Assembly: GCF_020687045.1 (NCBI RefSeq)
Contig: NZ_JAJEPW010000010.1
Coordinates: forward strand, 12,960 to 76,959
DNA: 64,000 bases
Direction of reading: 5' to 3'
Source: Vescimonas cirricatena
GTDB taxonomy: Bacteria > Bacillota > Clostridia > Oscillospirales > Oscillospiraceae
Part shown: one piece after another, positions 42,719-50,550 of the stretch
Position numbering within the stretch: the stretch's first letter is position 1
Layout of the letters: each line of letters starts with the position of its first letter
Notes under the pieces: model-generated
What the model was told of the DNA's origin: nothing
Seen by the model: the letters and a program-made list of their open reading frames with translations, nothing else
The model's database searches: none
Made by a program: the position numbers and the translations under genes

Positions 42719-43059
42719 GCTCTGTCCTCCTGTTCTCCGTCGGGCAGCTCCAGGTGCTGCTCCAGATTCTGGTTCACCCGGTACTCAAACTGGGCCAGCA
42801 TATGGCCAGACAGGGGAGAGGTGCACCACTGGAGGATCACCATCAGCAGCAGCTTCCACAGCACCGGGCGCAGGCCCACCGCCAGCATCACCGCCAGCAC
42901 CAGCAGGGAAAGACCCAGGGTGTCGGCTATGGAGGCGGCATGGAGCCGGTTCAGGGAAAAGTCAAAGCGGAACAGGCCCACGATGGCGGTCAGCAGGGCG
43001 AAGCACCCGGCCAGCACGCACAGAGCCGCCAGGCCGAAGCGGATCCATTCACCGATCAT
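42715..43059 (-). CDS. Na+/H+ antiporter subunit G (MnhG)
   Basis: 114-aa protein with three helices. The stretch LTAIVGLFRFDFSLNRLHAASIADTLGL (about 23-50) is the MnhG/PhaG signature (R-x-P/D-D-x-x-x-R-x-H-A). The ATG has GGGAGGAC upstream and overlaps the mrpF end by 11 nt. Confidence 0.9.
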   Translation of the reverse strand: MIGEWIRFGLAALCVLAGCFALLTAIVGLFRFDFSLNRLHAASIADTLGLSLLVLAVMLAVGLRPVLWKLLLMVILQWCTSPLSGHMLAQFEYRVNQNLEQHLELPDGEQEDRA

Positions 43060-43372
43060 GCGATTCGTCCTCCCTCTCGTCCTGCCGCTTGTACTGGTAC
43101 AGGTTGATGTAAATGCGGCACAGCAGCATCACCGCGATAAACGACAGCACCACATACACGATGGCCACGTCCACCAGGTAGTCCTCCCCCAGCAGATAGG
43201 CCAGGATGGCGATGATAATGGCCACCAGCGTGCCGGTAAGGTTGATGCCGATGATGCGGTCCACCGTCAGCCTGGCCCGGATGATATACACCATCACTGC
43301 CAGCAGGCCCAGACCCAGAAGCACCAGAGCGCCCCAGAACAGATCGTGATAGCACTGTTGGATCAGTTCCAT
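43049..43372 (-). CDS. Na+/H+ antiporter subunit F (MrpF/MnhF)
   Basis: 107-aa protein with three helices. ARLTVDRIIGINLTGTLVA (about 33-51) corresponds to the GPxxxDRVxAxxxxGT motif of MrpF, and DYLVDVAIVYVVLSFIAV to its third helix. The ATG at 43372 has GGAGGG upstream, with a 10-nt overlap with the mrpE stop. Confidence 0.88.
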   Translation of the reverse strand: MELIQQCYHDLFWGALVLLGLGLLAVMVYIIRARLTVDRIIGINLTGTLVAIIIAILAYLLGEDYLVDVAIVYVVLSFIAVMLLCRIYINLYQYKRQDEREDESHDR

Positions 43373-43839
43373 TCCGGGCCCTCCATTTTCCGCAGGAGCC
43401 GGGTCAGACTCCAATCCGGGATGTCGGCGGCATGAGCCTTATTCAGGCACAGCACCAGGTAGTCCTCTCCTTCCTGGCGCACCGTCACAGTGCCGGGGGT
43501 CAGGGTGATGGAGTTGGACAGCAGCATCCGGGAGACGGGCTTTTCCAGGGGCGCGTGGACCCGGACGATGGCAGGGTGATAGTCCGGCTTCCGGGACCAG
43601 ATCACCCGCATCACAGCCAGGTTGGCCCGGATGATCTCCCGCACAAGGATCGCACCGTAGACAACATAGCCGCCCAGGCGCTTCAGAAAACGCCGCTCCG
43701 TCTGAGGCCGGCAGCCCAGGGCAGCCACGCAGAACGCGTAGACCGCCGCCGTGACCACCACGCCGAACAGGCAGATCTCCAGCGTGACTTTTCCGTTCAG
43801 GATCAGCCACAGCAGGAACAAAAAGATACACATGACCAT
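43363..43839 (-). CDS. Na+/H+ antiporter subunit E (MrpE/MnhE)
   Basis: 158-aa membrane protein, first gene of the operon. LFLLWLILNGKVTLEICLFGVVV (about 6-28) is the N-terminal MnhE motif. The C-terminal half has LLSNSITLTPGTVTVRQEGEDYLV (about 108-131), the most conserved part of the family. The ATG at 43839 has GAGGAAC upstream. The order E-F-G-D(DUF4040)-E/B-C-D matches archaeal Mbh A to H. Confidence 0.9.
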   Translation of the reverse strand: MVMCIFLFLLWLILNGKVTLEICLFGVVVTAAVYAFCVAALGCRPQTERRFLKRLGGYVVYGAILVREIIRANLAVMRVIWSRKPDYHPAIVRVHAPLEKPVSRMLLSNSITLTPGTVTVRQEGEDYLVLCLNKAHAADIPDWSLTRLLRKMEGPEWN

Positions 43840-43924
43840 GGGGGTTCCTCATTCCTCTCTCACACACATAGCGTGAATGTTAAGATTTTTTCGCACACGG
43901 CGCAAAAAACTTCATACAAAAGTT

Positions 43925-43954
43925 ATTTTACCATGTATGCAGAAATAAAGTCAA
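43925..43954 (-). promoter_or_regulatory. Sigma-A promoter for the antiporter operon
   Basis: TTGACT (43954-43949), 18-nt spacer with ATGG before the -10, TAAAAT (43930-43925). Confidence 0.75.
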
Positions 43955-44084
43955 TAAAAACCGGGAATTTGCCGGGAAAAGATGAAAAAGCCGTCAATTG
44001 GCGTGCATAATTTCCCAAACGTATCCCGCGCCGCAGCGCCTGCCCGGTCAGATATTTCCAATCCGAAAAATGTAGCAATTGCAA

Positions 44085-44113
44085 CAGACAAATACCGGAT
44101 TCCGGCGTATACT
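44085..44113 (+). promoter_or_regulatory. Weak candidate promoter for the ferredoxin-like gene
   Basis: TATACT at 44108-44113 with CAGACA 17 nt upstream (44085-44090). The -10 is good and the -35 has two mismatches at its most important bases, so activation may be needed. Confidence 0.4.
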
Positions 44114-44148
44114 GCCGGATGTACCATAAAATAAGGAGGAATCATTTC

Positions 44149-44844
44149 ATGATTCGCAGGATCATTCACATAGACCAGGACAAGTGCAACGGCTGCGGGG
44201 CCTGCGCCAGGGCCTGCCACGAGGGCGCCATCGACATGGTGGACGGCAAGGCTAAGCTCATGCGGGAGCACTACTGCGACGGGCTGGGGGACTGCCTGCC
44301 GGCCTGTCCCACCGGGGCCATTACCTTTGAGGAGCGGGAGGCCCCCGCCTATGACGAGGCGGCGGTGAAGGCGGCTCAGGCCGCCAGGAACCGGCCCCAT
44401 ACCGGCTGCCCCGGCGCGGCCATCCGCCAGCTGGCCCACAAAAAGCCCGCCGCCCCGGCACCCGGCCGGGAGACGGAGAGCCAGCTGACCAACTGGCCGG
44501 TGCAGATCAAGCTGGTCCCCACCCGCGCCCCGTATTTCGAGGGGGCGGAGCTGCTGATCGCGGCGGACTGCACGGCCTTCACCTATGCCGACTTCCACAG
44601 CCGGTTCCTGGCGGGCCGGGTATGCCTCATCGGCTGCCCCAAGCTGGACGGCGTGGACTACACCGAGAAGCTGGCGGAGATCCTCCGCAGCAACAACATC
44701 CGCTCCGTGACGGTGCTGCGGATGGAGGTGCCCTGCTGCGGCGGGCTGGAGATGGCCGCCCGGCGGGCCCTGGAGCAGTGCGGCCGGGACCTGCCCTGGC
44801 AGGTGTGCACCGTCCACATCGACGGTACGGTGACGAAAAACTGA
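44149..44844 (+). CDS. 4Fe-4S ferredoxin-type protein
   Basis: 231-aa protein with two N-terminal [4Fe-4S] motifs: CNGCGACARAC (about 12-22), and a second cluster motif in which the spacing is CDGLGDCLPACP (about 44-55). A Pro/Ala-rich linker (about 95-115) leads to a C-terminal region (about 120-231) containing WPVQIKLVPTRAPYFEGAELLIAADC and VPCCGGLE. The CCGG motif resembles the CCG redox or cluster-binding motif of heterodisulfide-reductase-like proteins. Proteins with this layout are common in anaerobic Clostridia but have no assigned partner. The ATG at 44149 has AAGGAGGA 8 nt upstream. It is monocistronic with its own terminator. Confidence 0.88.
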   Translation: MIRRIIHIDQDKCNGCGACARACHEGAIDMVDGKAKLMREHYCDGLGDCLPACPTGAITFEEREAPAYDEAAVKAAQAARNRPHTGCPGAAIRQLAHKKPAAPAPGRETESQLTNWPVQIKLVPTRAPYFEGAELLIAADCTAFTYADFHSRFLAGRVCLIGCPKLDGVDYTEKLAEILRSNNIRSVTVLRMEVPCCGGLEMAARRALEQCGRDLPWQVCTVHIDGTVTKN

Positions 44845-44859
44845 AAAGCCGCAACAAGT

Positions 44860-44886
44860 GCGCCCCGGTTCTGCCGGGGCGCTTTT
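44860..44886 (+). terminator. Terminator of the ferredoxin-like gene
   Basis: GCGCCCCGG (44860-44868) with CCGGGGCGC (44874-44882), loop TTCTG, followed by TTTT. Confidence 0.85.
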
Positions 44887-44938
44887 ATGCACCTGCGGGG
44901 CGCGGCGGGCATAGACTGCCCTGTGAGGAGGTATATGC

Positions 44939-45190
44939 ATGGACCATGAACTTTTGCTGGCCCGCTCCATCACACAGGCTCAGCACATGGTGCGCTCCCT
45001 TGGCGGCTGCGGCATCCGGAGCGCGCTGATGCGCGCCCCTGTGGGACTGACGGACCGGGGCTGCGCCTATGGGGTGCGGCTGCGGCCCGGGACGCTGGAG
45101 CAGGCGCTGTCTTGTCTGAAATCGGCGGGGATTACGCCCCTGGCCGTTTATCATCATACGCAGGAGGGGTATCGGGAGGCGGCGCAATGA
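44939..45190 (+). CDS. DUF3343 protein, putative Se/S carrier
   Basis: 83-aa soluble protein. It has the DUF3343 layout: an N-terminal helix region (SITQAQHMVRSLGGCGIRSALMRAP), a GCAYGVRL strand and the AGITPLAVYH end. DUF3343 (Pfam Se/S carrier-like) is usually next to cysteine desulfurases and YedF-type proteins in selenium or sulfur trafficking, exactly the context here: its stop overlaps the desulfurase start (ATGA). Cys24 in LGGCGI is the likely carrier residue. The ATG has GAGGAGG upstream. Confidence 0.85.
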   Translation: MDHELLLARSITQAQHMVRSLGGCGIRSALMRAPVGLTDRGCAYGVRLRPGTLEQALSCLKSAGITPLAVYHHTQEGYREAAQ

Positions 45191-46326
45191 TCTATTTCGA
45201 CGCCGGGGCCACCACCCTGGAAAAACCCGCCGCCGTGGGCCGGGCCATGGCCCGGGCGGCACACACCATGAGTTCCCCGGGCCGGGGGAGCTATCCGGCC
45301 TCCCACCTGGCCGAGGAGACGGCCTATCTGTGCCGCCAGGAGGCGGCGGAGCTGCTGGGGGTCCCCCAGCCGGAAAACGTCGTCATCACCGGAAGCGCCA
45401 CCCATGGCCTGAACCTGGCCATCCGGTCTTTGCTGGGTCCCGGGGACCGGGTGGTGATCTCCGGATATGAGCACAACGCCGTCACCCGGCCCCTGCACGC
45501 CATCCCGGGGCTTTCCGTGACGGTGATCGACACGCCGCCCTTCCGGCCGGACCTGGCGGCGGAGGAATTTTGCCGGGCCATCCGGCAGAAGCGGCCCCGG
45601 GCCGTGATCTGCACCCACGTTTCCAACGTGTTTGGGGCGGTGCTGCCGGTGGAGGACATCGCCCGATGCTGCCGGGAGACGGATACGCCCCTGATCGTGG
45701 ACGCCTCCCAGTCGGCGGGGGTGCTGCCGGTGGACCTGGCCGGGTGGGGGGCGGCCTTTGTGGCCATGCCCGGTCACAAGGGTCTGTACGGCCCCCAGGG
45801 CACGGGACTGCTGCTGTGCGGGGCGGAGGGGAAGCCCCTGCTCTACGGCGGCACCGGCAGTATGTCCCGCCTGCAGGATATGCCCCCGGACCTGCCGGAC
45901 CGGCTGGAGCCCGGGACCCACAATATGCCGGGTATCGCGGGACTGCTGGAGGGCATCCGGTTCGTCCGGCGGCAGGGGGTGGAGAGCATCGCCGCCCGGG
46001 AGCGGCAGGTGGCCCTGCGGGCCGCCCGGGGTCTGGAGAGTCTGCCGGGGGTCCGGGTGCTCCGGGACGGGGACTTCCGGAACCAGACCGGCGTGGTGTC
46101 CTTCGTGACGGAGGGCCGGGACTGCGAGGCGGTGGGGGAGGCCCTGGCCCGGCGGGGCATCGCCCTGCGGGCGGGGCTTCACTGCGCGCCCCTGGCCCAT
46201 CGCACGGCAGGGACTCTGGACACCGGCACCCTGCGGCTCAGCGCGTCTTTTTTCAACACCTTGGACCAGGCGGACCGCCTGGTGTGGGCCGTGTCCCGGG
46301 TGCTTCGTGAAAATGTAGAGCTTTGA
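45187..46326 (+). CDS. Cysteine desulfurase / selenocysteine lyase (class V aminotransferase, SufS-like)
   Basis: 379-aa PLP enzyme that takes sulfur or selenium from (seleno)cysteine and leaves alanine. It begins MIYFDAGATT. GSATHGLNLAI binds PLP phosphate, DASQSAGVLPVDL provides the Asp for the pyridine nitrogen, and the Lys of PGHKGLYGPQGTG (around 197) forms the Schiff base. The active-site Cys lies in RAGLHCAPLAH (around 338), which is the short-loop SufS/CsdA-like arrangement. Together with the DUF3343 gene it forms a probable two-gene S/Se-delivery unit. Confidence 0.9.
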   Translation: MIYFDAGATTLEKPAAVGRAMARAAHTMSSPGRGSYPASHLAEETAYLCRQEAAELLGVPQPENVVITGSATHGLNLAIRSLLGPGDRVVISGYEHNAVTRPLHAIPGLSVTVIDTPPFRPDLAAEEFCRAIRQKRPRAVICTHVSNVFGAVLPVEDIARCCRETDTPLIVDASQSAGVLPVDLAGWGAAFVAMPGHKGLYGPQGTGLLLCGAEGKPLLYGGTGSMSRLQDMPPDLPDRLEPGTHNMPGIAGLLEGIRFVRRQGVESIAARERQVALRAARGLESLPGVRVLRDGDFRNQTGVVSFVTEGRDCEAVGEALARRGIALRAGLHCAPLAHRTAGTLDTGTLRLSASFFNTLDQADRLVWAVSRVLRENVEL

Positions 46327-46338
46327 CAGACGTTTTTG

Positions 46339-46367
46339 TTGCATTTTCCCAATAAATTTTATATAAT
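46339..46367 (+). promoter_or_regulatory. Sigma-A promoter for cdaA-cdaR
   Basis: TTGCAT (46339-46344), 17-nt spacer and a perfect TATAAT (46362-46367), about 35 nt before the cdaA start. Confidence 0.8.
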
Positions 46368-46408
46368 GTAAAATACGTATTGGTATGTGCAAGGAAGGGA
46401 CGCCTGAA

Positions 46409-47305
46409 ATGGAAGCAATTGTATCTGTATTGGAGCGGGCCGGGTGGTATTTGTCGCTGATCCGGCCCATGGATGTGCTGGACGTGGCCATTATCGCCTA
46501 TCTGGTGTATAAGACCCTCTGTCTGGTGCGCAGCACCCGGGCGGAGAATATCCTCAAGGGCGTGGCGATCTTTCTGGTGGCCCTGTGGCTGTCGTCCCCG
46601 GCGGCCCTGAATCTGCGGGGCGTGAACTATATCCTCAGCCACATGGTGGAGTGGGGCGTTCTGGCCCTGATCATCCTGTTCCAGCCGGAGATCCGCCAGC
46701 TGCTGGAGAAGGTGGGCAGCCGGAACATCCGCCTGCTGCGCATTTTCCAGCCGGAGCAGCAGTCCACTGAGCTGGAGCGGGCCATCGACCAGACCGTGGC
46801 GGCCTGCACCGACATGGCCAAGACCCGCACGGGGGTGCTGATCGTGTTCGAGCGGAAGCTGCTGCTGGACGAGATCGTCCGCAGCGGCACCACCCTGGAC
46901 GCGGCGGTGTCCAGCGAACTGCTGAAGAACATCTTCTTCGTGAAGGCCCCCATGCACGACGGCGCCGTTATCATCCGGCAGGGCCGGATCCTGGGCGCCG
47001 GGTGCATGCTGCCGCTGTCCAAGAACGTGAATCTCAGCCGGGACCTGGGCATGCGCCACCGGGCGGGCATTGGCATGAGCGAAAATTCCGACGCGGTGGT
47101 GGTCATCGTGTCGGAGGAGACAGGCTCTATCTCCGTGGCCATCGGCGGAATGCTGAAGCGGCACCTGATGCCGGAGACGCTCCGGCAGCTGCTGCGCAAC
47201 GAGCTGATGCCCCAGCCGGAGGAGGAGCCGGACAAGCCCCGCCTGTCCCTGCGGGAGCTGCTGCACGCCCATAGAAAGGGGGAGCAGAATGGAAACCAAG
47301 ACTAA
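46409..47305 (+). CDS. cdaA: Diadenylate cyclase CdaA
   Basis: 298-aa membrane enzyme that makes cyclic di-AMP from two ATP. Three transmembrane helices lie in the first 95 residues. The DAC domain contains the catalytic DGA (184-186, in APMHDGAVII) and RHR (216-218, in GMRHRAGIGMSE). c-di-AMP controls potassium and osmolyte uptake and cell-wall homeostasis in Firmicutes. The ATG at 46409 has AAGGAAGGGA about 8 nt upstream. An ATG at 46385 lacks one. The stop overlaps the start of cdaR. The usual third gene, glmM, is absent here. Confidence 0.96.
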   Translation: MEAIVSVLERAGWYLSLIRPMDVLDVAIIAYLVYKTLCLVRSTRAENILKGVAIFLVALWLSSPAALNLRGVNYILSHMVEWGVLALIILFQPEIRQLLEKVGSRNIRLLRIFQPEQQSTELERAIDQTVAACTDMAKTRTGVLIVFERKLLLDEIVRSGTTLDAAVSSELLKNIFFVKAPMHDGAVIIRQGRILGAGCMLPLSKNVNLSRDLGMRHRAGIGMSENSDAVVVIVSEETGSISVAIGGMLKRHLMPETLRQLLRNELMPQPEEEPDKPRLSLRELLHAHRKGEQNGNQD

Positions 47306-48548
47306 CACCAACCAGAATCCCGACAAGAGCCGCAAGGTTATCCGCATCGTCATCTCCATCTTAGTGGCCATCGCCCTGTGGGTCTATGTGGGCCGGGGGC
47401 TTTCCGTGGAGGTGACCATGAAGGTCAACAACGTCCCCGTGGAGTTTTCCGGCGAGGACACCAGCCTGGCCGAAAAGAACCTGATGCTGCTGTCGGGCTA
47501 TGACACCACCATCGACCTGGTGCTCAAGGGCCCCAGCAGCGAGCTGTTCAAGCTGGACAAGAGCAAGGTCCGCATCGTGGCGGACACCAGCACCATTCAG
47601 GAGACCGGGCAGCAGACCCTGTCGTACCAGGTGTACTTCCAGGACGACATCCAGCGCAGCAAAATTTCCGTGGATCACGCCAGCGCCTACAGCGTCACCG
47701 TTACCGTGGGCGAGATGGACAGCAAGACCGTGCCCATCCGCTGCGACATCGTGGGCAGCACCGCCAAGGGCTTCACCGCCGGGGAGCTGACCCTGGATCC
47801 GGCGGAGCTGAACCTGCGGGGCCAGCGGGACGATCTGCTGAACATCGCCTATGCCAAGGTGACCCTGGACATTTCCGGCGCCGACCGCACCGTGGTCCAG
47901 GCCCTGGAGTGGGAGCTGTATGACTATAACGACATCAAGATCGACAACCCCGCCGTCCGCTCCAAGGTGAAGACCGTGCAGGCTACCCTGCCGGTAAAGA
48001 CCTCCAAGGAGGTGGATCTGGTGGTCAACTTCGTCCCCGCCGCCGGGTCCACTCTGGACACGATACAGTATACCGTGTCCCCGGACAAGGTGACCCTGGT
48101 GGGCGAGAAGGACGTGCTGGACACCATCGACGCCATCGTGCTGGACACCCTGTACCTGCAGGACCTCCAGCCCTCCCAGAGCCTGACCTACAGCGTCACC
48201 GCCCCGGAGGGTACCACCCTGGCGGAGAACGTGGGCCCGGTCACCGTGACCATCGTGGTCACGGGGGTCACGGAGCGCAATGTCACCGTGACGGCCTTCA
48301 ACTGCGAAAACGTGCCGGAGGGCTTTTCCGCCGTGCCGGTGACCGAGAGCCTGAACATCCTCCTGCGGGGCCTGGAGAGCGAGATGGCCCAGATCACCGC
48401 AGAGGACCTGCGCATTACCGTGGACCTCAGCGGTATCACGGAGCCGGGGGTCCACACGGTGCCGGTGACGGTGCAGGTGGCCAACTACGCCAACGTGGGC
48501 GTCAAGGGCTCGTATCAGATCGTGGTGGACGTGGAGCGTCTGCCGTAA
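47289..48548 (+). CDS. cdaR: CdaA regulator CdaR (YbbR domains)
   Basis: 419-aa protein with one N-terminal transmembrane helix (about 17-36) and an extracellular part made of four YbbR-like repeats (beginning near 45, 135, 225 and 315, with sequences such as VPVEFSGED, VPIRCDIVG, VDLVVNFVP and VTVTAFNCE). CdaR binds and modulates CdaA across the membrane in B. subtilis and Listeria. It overlaps cdaA by 17 nt, in line with a fixed ratio of the two proteins. Confidence 0.93.
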   Translation: METKTNTNQNPDKSRKVIRIVISILVAIALWVYVGRGLSVEVTMKVNNVPVEFSGEDTSLAEKNLMLLSGYDTTIDLVLKGPSSELFKLDKSKVRIVADTSTIQETGQQTLSYQVYFQDDIQRSKISVDHASAYSVTVTVGEMDSKTVPIRCDIVGSTAKGFTAGELTLDPAELNLRGQRDDLLNIAYAKVTLDISGADRTVVQALEWELYDYNDIKIDNPAVRSKVKTVQATLPVKTSKEVDLVVNFVPAAGSTLDTIQYTVSPDKVTLVGEKDVLDTIDAIVLDTLYLQDLQPSQSLTYSVTAPEGTTLAENVGPVTVTIVVTGVTERNVTVTAFNCENVPEGFSAVPVTESLNILLRGLESEMAQITAEDLRITVDLSGITEPGVHTVPVTVQVANYANVGVKGSYQIVVDVERLP

Positions 48549-48583
48549 CAGAGATTTTTCCCCAAGCGAAAGGACTGAGCAAA

Positions 48584-48988
48584 ATGACACAAGTGGCAAC
48601 TGTTGAAAAGATCCTTCGGGACGGATATGTGCAGATCTCCGTGCCCCGCAAGTCCGCCTGCGGACACGACTGCGAGGAGTGCGCCGGATGCGGCATGACC
48701 GGGGCCTCCGTCTATGCCGAGGCCCGGGACCCCGTGGGGGTCCGCCCCGGAGACAAGGTGGTGGTGGAAAGCTCCACCCGGGCTATCCTGGCGGTGACCT
48801 GGCTGGTATATATGCTGCCGGTGGTGTTTTTCCTGCTGGGCTACTTCCTGTCGGCGGGGCTGACGGAGGGCTGGCGCTATGCCGTGGCCATTGCGGCGGC
48901 GGCGGTGTCGTTTATCCCCATCAAGCTGTATGACGGCTATGCCCGGAAGCGGGACACCCTGACCTATACCATCGTCCGGGAGTTCTGA
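48584..48988 (+). CDS. RseC/MucC-family membrane protein
   Basis: 134-aa protein with a cysteine-rich N-terminal cytoplasmic part (CGHDCEECAGCGMTG, about 27-41) and two transmembrane helices (about 72-92 and 99-115). This is the SoxR-reducing system/RseC family, often linked to Rnf complexes. No rnf genes are near. The four cysteines may bind an iron-sulfur cluster. The stop overlaps the next start (TGATG). Confidence 0.85.
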   Translation: MTQVATVEKILRDGYVQISVPRKSACGHDCEECAGCGMTGASVYAEARDPVGVRPGDKVVVESSTRAILAVTWLVYMLPVVFFLLGYFLSAGLTEGWRYAVAIAAAAVSFIPIKLYDGYARKRDTLTYTIVREF

Positions 48989-49875
48989 TGTTCGGTTATG
49001 TGCGGCCGTCGGACGGACATCTGACGGCGGAGGACAAGCAGCGGTTCCAGGCGGCCTACTGCGGCCTATGCCGCAGCCTGGGCCGGAGATACGGCCTGGC
49101 GGCCCGGATGATCCTGAATTATGACCTAGCCTTTCTGGCCATGCTGCTGTCCCGGGAGCCGGAGTGCCCCACGGCGCACTGCCGGTGCCCGGCCCACCCC
49201 ATCCGGGGCTGCGACGCCCTGGAGCCTCAGTCCGCCTTCGACACCGCGGCGGACCTGAGCGTGATCCTCACCTGGTGGCAGCTGACCGACGGCGTGGCGG
49301 ACCACGGCTTTTTCCGGGGGCTGCCGTACCGCGCGGCGCTGCTGGCCCTGGGCCGGGCGTATCGGAAGGCCCGGGCCAGGCGGCCCGGCTTCGATGAGCG
49401 GACCCGGGCCCACCTGGAGGAGCTGGCCCGGCTGGAAGGGGAGAGGTGCCCCTCCATGGACCGGGCGGCGGACGCCTTTGCGGCGCTGCTGGCCGGTGCG
49501 GCGGAGGAGGAGCCGGACCCGGTGCGCCGCCGGGTGCTGGAGCAGCTGCTGTACCACCTGGGTCGCTGGATCTATCTGGTGGACGCGGCGGACGACCTGA
49601 AAAAAGACGTGAAGTCCGGCAGCTATAACCCACTGGTGTACCGATTTCACGCCGAGTGCGGCACGCTGACGGCGGAGGACCGGGCGGCCCTGGCCGCCAC
49701 CCTGGACAGCTCCGTCCGGGCTATGGCCGCCGCCTTTGAACTGGCGGATTTCGGCCCCTGGCGGGCCATTATCGAGAGTGTTGTATACGAGGGCCTGTAC
49801 GCGGTGGGCGCGGCGGTGCTGAACGGCACTTTCCGCAAAGGACACAGAAGAAAACAACGAAAGGCAGGCGCCTGA
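48988..49875 (+). CDS. DUF5685 family protein
   Basis: 295-aa helical protein that starts MFGYVRPSDGHLTAEDKQRF and YCGLCRSLGRRYG, matching DUF5685. There is a Cys/His group in the first third (CGLC, CPTAHCRCPAHPIRGC, about 29-80) that may bind a metal. DDLKKDVKSGSYNPLV near residue 205 resembles the Asp-rich helices of terpene-synthase-fold proteins, but the second Asp motif is not clear. It is followed by a DnaJ-domain gene after 1 nt, a pairing seen in other Clostridia. Function is unknown. Confidence 0.8.
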   Translation: MFGYVRPSDGHLTAEDKQRFQAAYCGLCRSLGRRYGLAARMILNYDLAFLAMLLSREPECPTAHCRCPAHPIRGCDALEPQSAFDTAADLSVILTWWQLTDGVADHGFFRGLPYRAALLALGRAYRKARARRPGFDERTRAHLEELARLEGERCPSMDRAADAFAALLAGAAEEEPDPVRRRVLEQLLYHLGRWIYLVDAADDLKKDVKSGSYNPLVYRFHAECGTLTAEDRAALAATLDSSVRAMAAAFELADFGPWRAIIESVVYEGLYAVGAAVLNGTFRKGHRRKQRKAGA

Positions 49876-49876
49876 T

Positions 49877-50524
49877 ATGCGCGATCCCTATCAGGTGCTG
49901 GGCATCCCCAGCACCGCCACAGACGAAGAAGTGAAGAAAGCCTACCGGAACCTGGCCCGGAAATACCACCCCGACAACTACCACGACAATCCCTTAGAGG
50001 ACCTGGCCCAGGAGCGGATGAAGGAGATCAACGAGGCCTACGAGACCATCCGCAATCAGCGCAAGGCCGCCCAGTCCGGCGGCCAGAGCGGCTACGGCGC
50101 GGGGTACAATCCCGGCTACGGCGCGGGGTACAATCCCGGCTACAGCGGCGCCTACGGCGCTGCGTGGCAGCGGATCCGCCTGGCTATCTCCCAGGGGAAC
50201 CTGAACCTGGCGGAGGAGCTGCTCAACGCCCAGACGGATCACAACGGGGAGTGGAACTTCCTGAAGGGGGCCGTGTGCTATAAGCGGGGCTGGATGGACG
50301 AGGCCCGGCGCTATTACGAGACGGCGGTGCAGATGGACCCGGGCAATGCGGAATATCAGCGGGCCCTGGATATGATAAACGGAAACGGCGCGGCGTACCG
50401 CCCCAACGGGTACGGGCATGTGTCCACCGGCAGCTGTGCCGGGGACAACTGCACCAGCCTCTGCGCCGCCTGCGCCTGCATGAACTGCCTGTTTGGCGGC
50501 GGCGGATACTATTTCTGCTGCTGA
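49877..50524 (+). CDS. J-domain protein with TPR-like repeat and Cys-rich tail
   Basis: 215-aa DnaJ-related protein without the full DnaJ zinc and peptide-binding domains. The J-domain (about 1-60) has the HPD tripeptide in ARKYHPDNYH, which stimulates DnaK. A Gly/Tyr-rich linker (about 68-92) follows. Residues about 95-165 form a TPR-like pair (AISQGNLNLAEELLNAQTDH and GWMDEARRYYETAVQMDPGN). The end has nine cysteines (CAGDNCTSLCAACACMNC), a likely metal-binding patch. A membrane client or secretion role is possible but unproven. Confidence 0.85.
   Translation: MRDPYQVLGIPSTATDEEVKKAYRNLARKYHPDNYHDNPLEDLAQERMKEINEAYETIRNQRKAAQSGGQSGYGAGYNPGYGAGYNPGYSGAYGAAWQRIRLAISQGNLNLAEELLNAQTDHNGEWNFLKGAVCYKRGWMDEARRYYETAVQMDPGNAEYQRALDMINGNGAAYRPNGYGHVSTGSCAGDNCTSLCAACACMNCLFGGGGYYFCC
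50090..50143 (+). repeat. 24-bp tandem repeat in the J-domain gene
   Basis: Two perfect 24-bp units (50090-50113, 50114-50137) and 6 nt of a third encode GYGAGYNP copies in the flexible linker. The repeat is in frame, so copy-number changes would lengthen or shorten the linker without disrupting the gene. Confidence 0.9.
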
Positions 50525-50550
50525 GGGACGATAGATAGGAGGAGTTTACA

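Larger units (their letters stand above)
43840..44148. other. Divergent promoter region between the antiporter operon and the ferredoxin gene
   Basis: This 309-nt stretch has no ORF of note. It is AT-rich relative to its flanks. It holds a leftward promoter (43925-43954) with a leader of about 80 nt and a weak rightward promoter (44085-44113). A small CCGGATTCCGG palindrome lies at 44096-44106. I see no riboswitch fold that I could name. Confidence 0.6.

Noticed and set aside
50090..50143. Short tandem repeats as a CRISPR array
   Set aside because: Units are adjacent without spacers, in frame and inside a J-domain gene. No cas genes are present anywhere in the window.
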